Below are positions 6,622-7,487 of a stretch of 7,487 nt of DNA, piece after piece. This DNA is from Acidovorax_G sp046289925 (GTDB lineage Bacteria > Pseudomonadota > Gammaproteobacteria > Burkholderiales > Burkholderiaceae_C). Within the stretch, counting starts at the first letter, position 1. Each line of letters starts with the position of its first letter. The translations under genes were made by a program, and so were the position numbers. The DNA lies in assembly GCA_046289925.1 (NCBI GenBank), contig JBKBUN010000144.1:1-7487 (forward strand). The letters are read 5' to 3'. The notes beneath the pieces are model-generated. The model worked only from the letters and a program-made list of their open reading frames with translations, did no database searches and was not told where the DNA came from.

Positions 6622-6738
6622 AAGCGCGGGCAAAACGGGGCAAAGGGAAGGCCCTGCGGGCCACCGTGCCGGGCCTTCAGGCCAGGGCGGCAAGGCGTTG
6701 CAGGCGTGCGGCAGCCGTAAGGCCGCGCAGGGGGCTGG

Positions 6739-6744
6739 ATTATC
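6739..6744 (-). promoter_or_regulatory. Possible -10 box for hrpA
   Basis: GATAAT on the minus strand matches TATAAT in 5 of 6 positions. No recognisable -35 lies 16 to 18 bases upstream. If it is used, transcription would begin near 6732, upstream of both candidate starts at 6693 (TTG) and 6621 (GTG). Confidence 0.2.
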
Positions 6745-6786
6745 GCCCCAAGGCCCGCCCTGCGCCGGCGTCTGCCATCCCTACAC

Positions 6787-6816
6787 AAGCCCGCAAAAGC
6801 CCACAAAAGCCCACCT
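6787..6816 (+). repeat. Three tandem 10-bp repeats in the hrpA-argA divergent region
   Basis: The units are AAGCCCGCAA, AAGCCCACAA and AAGCCCACCT, directly adjoining. AAGCCC is constant and the period is close to one DNA turn, which would place the same face toward a bound protein. They lie about 53 bases upstream of the argA -35 candidate. No known regulator is assigned. Confidence 0.5.
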
Positions 6817-6868
6817 GCTGGCCTGCCCGGCGGGCTGCGGATGCGTGCGCCTGCGGGCAGTTCAGGCC

Positions 6869-6898
6869 TTGCTGCGGACTATGGGTGTGGGCTATACA
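6869..6898 (+). promoter_or_regulatory. Candidate sigma-70 promoter for argA
   Basis: TTGCTG (6869-6874) and TATACA (6893-6898) are separated by 18 bases. The matches are 3/6 to TTGACA and 4/6 to TATAAT. Transcription would begin near 6905, giving a leader of about 45 bases before the ATG at 6950. This is the best promoter-like pair found ahead of argA. Confidence 0.4.
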
Positions 6899-6949
6899 CT
6901 GTGCGCCTTTCGCAGTCCACCACGCCCCACCGCCCTGCCCCACCACTCC

Positions 6950-7487
6950 ATGTCCGCCGTCTTCAACTTCACCTTCGTGCCCTGGTTCCGATCGGTGGCA
7001 CCGTACATCCACAAGTTTCGCAACCAAACGTTTGTGGTCGGACTCACGGGCGAGGCGATTGCGGCGGGCAAGCTGCACAACATCGTGCAAGACCTGGCGC
7101 TGATCCAGGCCATGGGCGTAAAGATCGTGCTGGTGCACGGTTTTCGGCCGCAGGTGAACGAGCAACTCGCGGCAAAGGGCCATGCCGCCAAGTACTCGCA
7201 CGGCATCCGCATCACCGATTCGGTGACGCTCGACTGCGCCCAGGAGGCCGCAGGCCAATTGCGCTACGAGATCGAGGCCACCTTCAGCCAAGGCCTGCCC
7301 AACACCCCCATGGCCGGGGCCACGGTGCGCGTGATCTCGGGCAACTTCCTCACGGCACGCCCGGTGGGCATCGTCGATGGGGTGGACTTTCAACACTCGG
7401 GTCTGGTGCGCAAAGTGGACGTGGCCGGCATCATGCGCACGCTGGACATGGGCGCGCTCGTGCTGCTGTCGCCATTCGGCTTCTCGC
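6950..7487 (+). CDS. argA: N-acetylglutamate synthase ArgA, N-terminal part (cut by window edge)
   Basis: The frame is open from ATG 6950 to the edge: 179 complete codons plus one base. The enzyme acetylates glutamate with acetyl-CoA, the first step of arginine synthesis, in the cytoplasm. The visible part is the amino-acid-kinase-like domain, which in this family serves arginine feedback and assembly; the GNAT acetyltransferase domain would follow beyond the window. Family-matching segments are FVVGLTGEAIAAG (28-40), VKIVLVHGFRPQVNEQL (57-73), HGIRITDSVTL (84-94), NTPMAGATVRVISGNFLTARP (118-138) and DGVDFQHSGLVRKVD (143-157), all readily aligned with E. coli ArgA (for example VVSGNFIIAQP and DGVDYCHSG). 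The start MSAVFNFTFVPWFRS is, as I recall, standard for Comamonadaceae versions. No Shine-Dalgarno is evident before the ATG. Confidence 0.93.
   Translation, partial: MSAVFNFTFVPWFRSVAPYIHKFRNQTFVVGLTGEAIAAGKLHNIVQDLALIQAMGVKIVLVHGFRPQVNEQLAAKGHAAKYSHGIRITDSVTLDCAQEAAGQLRYEIEATFSQGLPNTPMAGATVRVISGNFLTARPVGIVDGVDFQHSGLVRKVDVAGIMRTLDMGALVLLSPFGFS

Larger units (their letters stand above)
6622..6949. other. Divergent control region between hrpA and argA
   Basis: The two genes are transcribed away from each other across this stretch. It holds a candidate argA promoter (6869-6898), three tandem 10-bp repeats (6787-6816), a -10-like GATAAT for hrpA (6744-6739), and an inverted repeat GAAGGCCC/GGGCCTTC at 6647-6654 and 6671-6678. 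The stretch 6622-6693 may code the first 24 residues of HrpA if the TTG start is used. No clear ArgR-type operator was recognised and no separate gene is supported. Confidence 0.55.

Noticed and set aside
5605..6720. Plus-strand open frame opposite the hrpA helicase domain (371 codons)
   Set aside because: It mirrors the conserved helicase motifs on the minus strand and has no recognisable domain of its own.
6823..6860. Inverted repeat CTGCCCG/CGGGCAG upstream of argA
   Set aside because: Seven base pairs with a 24-base loop and no T-tract is expected by chance in DNA this rich in GC.
1..7487. Undescribed defence or other multi-gene system
   Set aside because: All four genes belong to well-known families (acyl-CoA ligase, YbaL, HrpA, ArgA) and no unassigned coding space large enough for a further protein remains.

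Overview
The window looks like chromosomal DNA of a high-GC betaproteobacterium, most probably a member of the Comamonadaceae (Acidovorax-like). This rests on the base composition and on the close resemblance of the four proteins to the versions I know from that family; it is an inference, not a database result. All genes are housekeeping or core-metabolism types. I see no defence island, prophage, CRISPR array, rRNA or tRNA.

Layout from left to right: (1) the first 68 codons of an AMP-forming acyl-CoA ligase on the minus strand, running off the left edge; (2) an intergenic stretch of about 345 bases, half of which is a 173-bp MITE-like element with 18-bp terminal inverted repeats bounded by CTAG on both sides, its right edge lying exactly at the stop codon of the next gene; (3) ybaL on the minus strand, a CPA2-type cation/proton antiporter with a C-terminal nucleotide-binding (TrkA-N/RCK) domain; (4) a 300-base gap containing paired 8-bp direct repeats, two overlapping GC hairpins and one copy of an AT-rich hairpin repeat; (5) hrpA on the minus strand, a complete DEAH-box RNA helicase of about 1350 residues, which carries a second copy of the same AT-rich repeat inside its reading frame; (6) a divergent control region with three tandem 10-bp repeats and a plausible promoter for argA; (7) the first 179 codons of argA (N-acetylglutamate synthase) on the plus strand, running off the right edge.

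The genes do not form one pathway. argA is divergent from hrpA. hrpA, ybaL and the ligase share a strand, but gaps of about 300 to 345 bases argue against a tight operon. The most interesting content is the repeat biology. A palindromic repeat occurs once between genes and once in frame within hrpA, where its hairpin stem differs by a compensated base pair and where it encodes about 19 residues of a linker that E. coli HrpA lacks. A second, unrelated small element sits precisely at the ybaL stop codon. No wholly new multi-gene system is visible.
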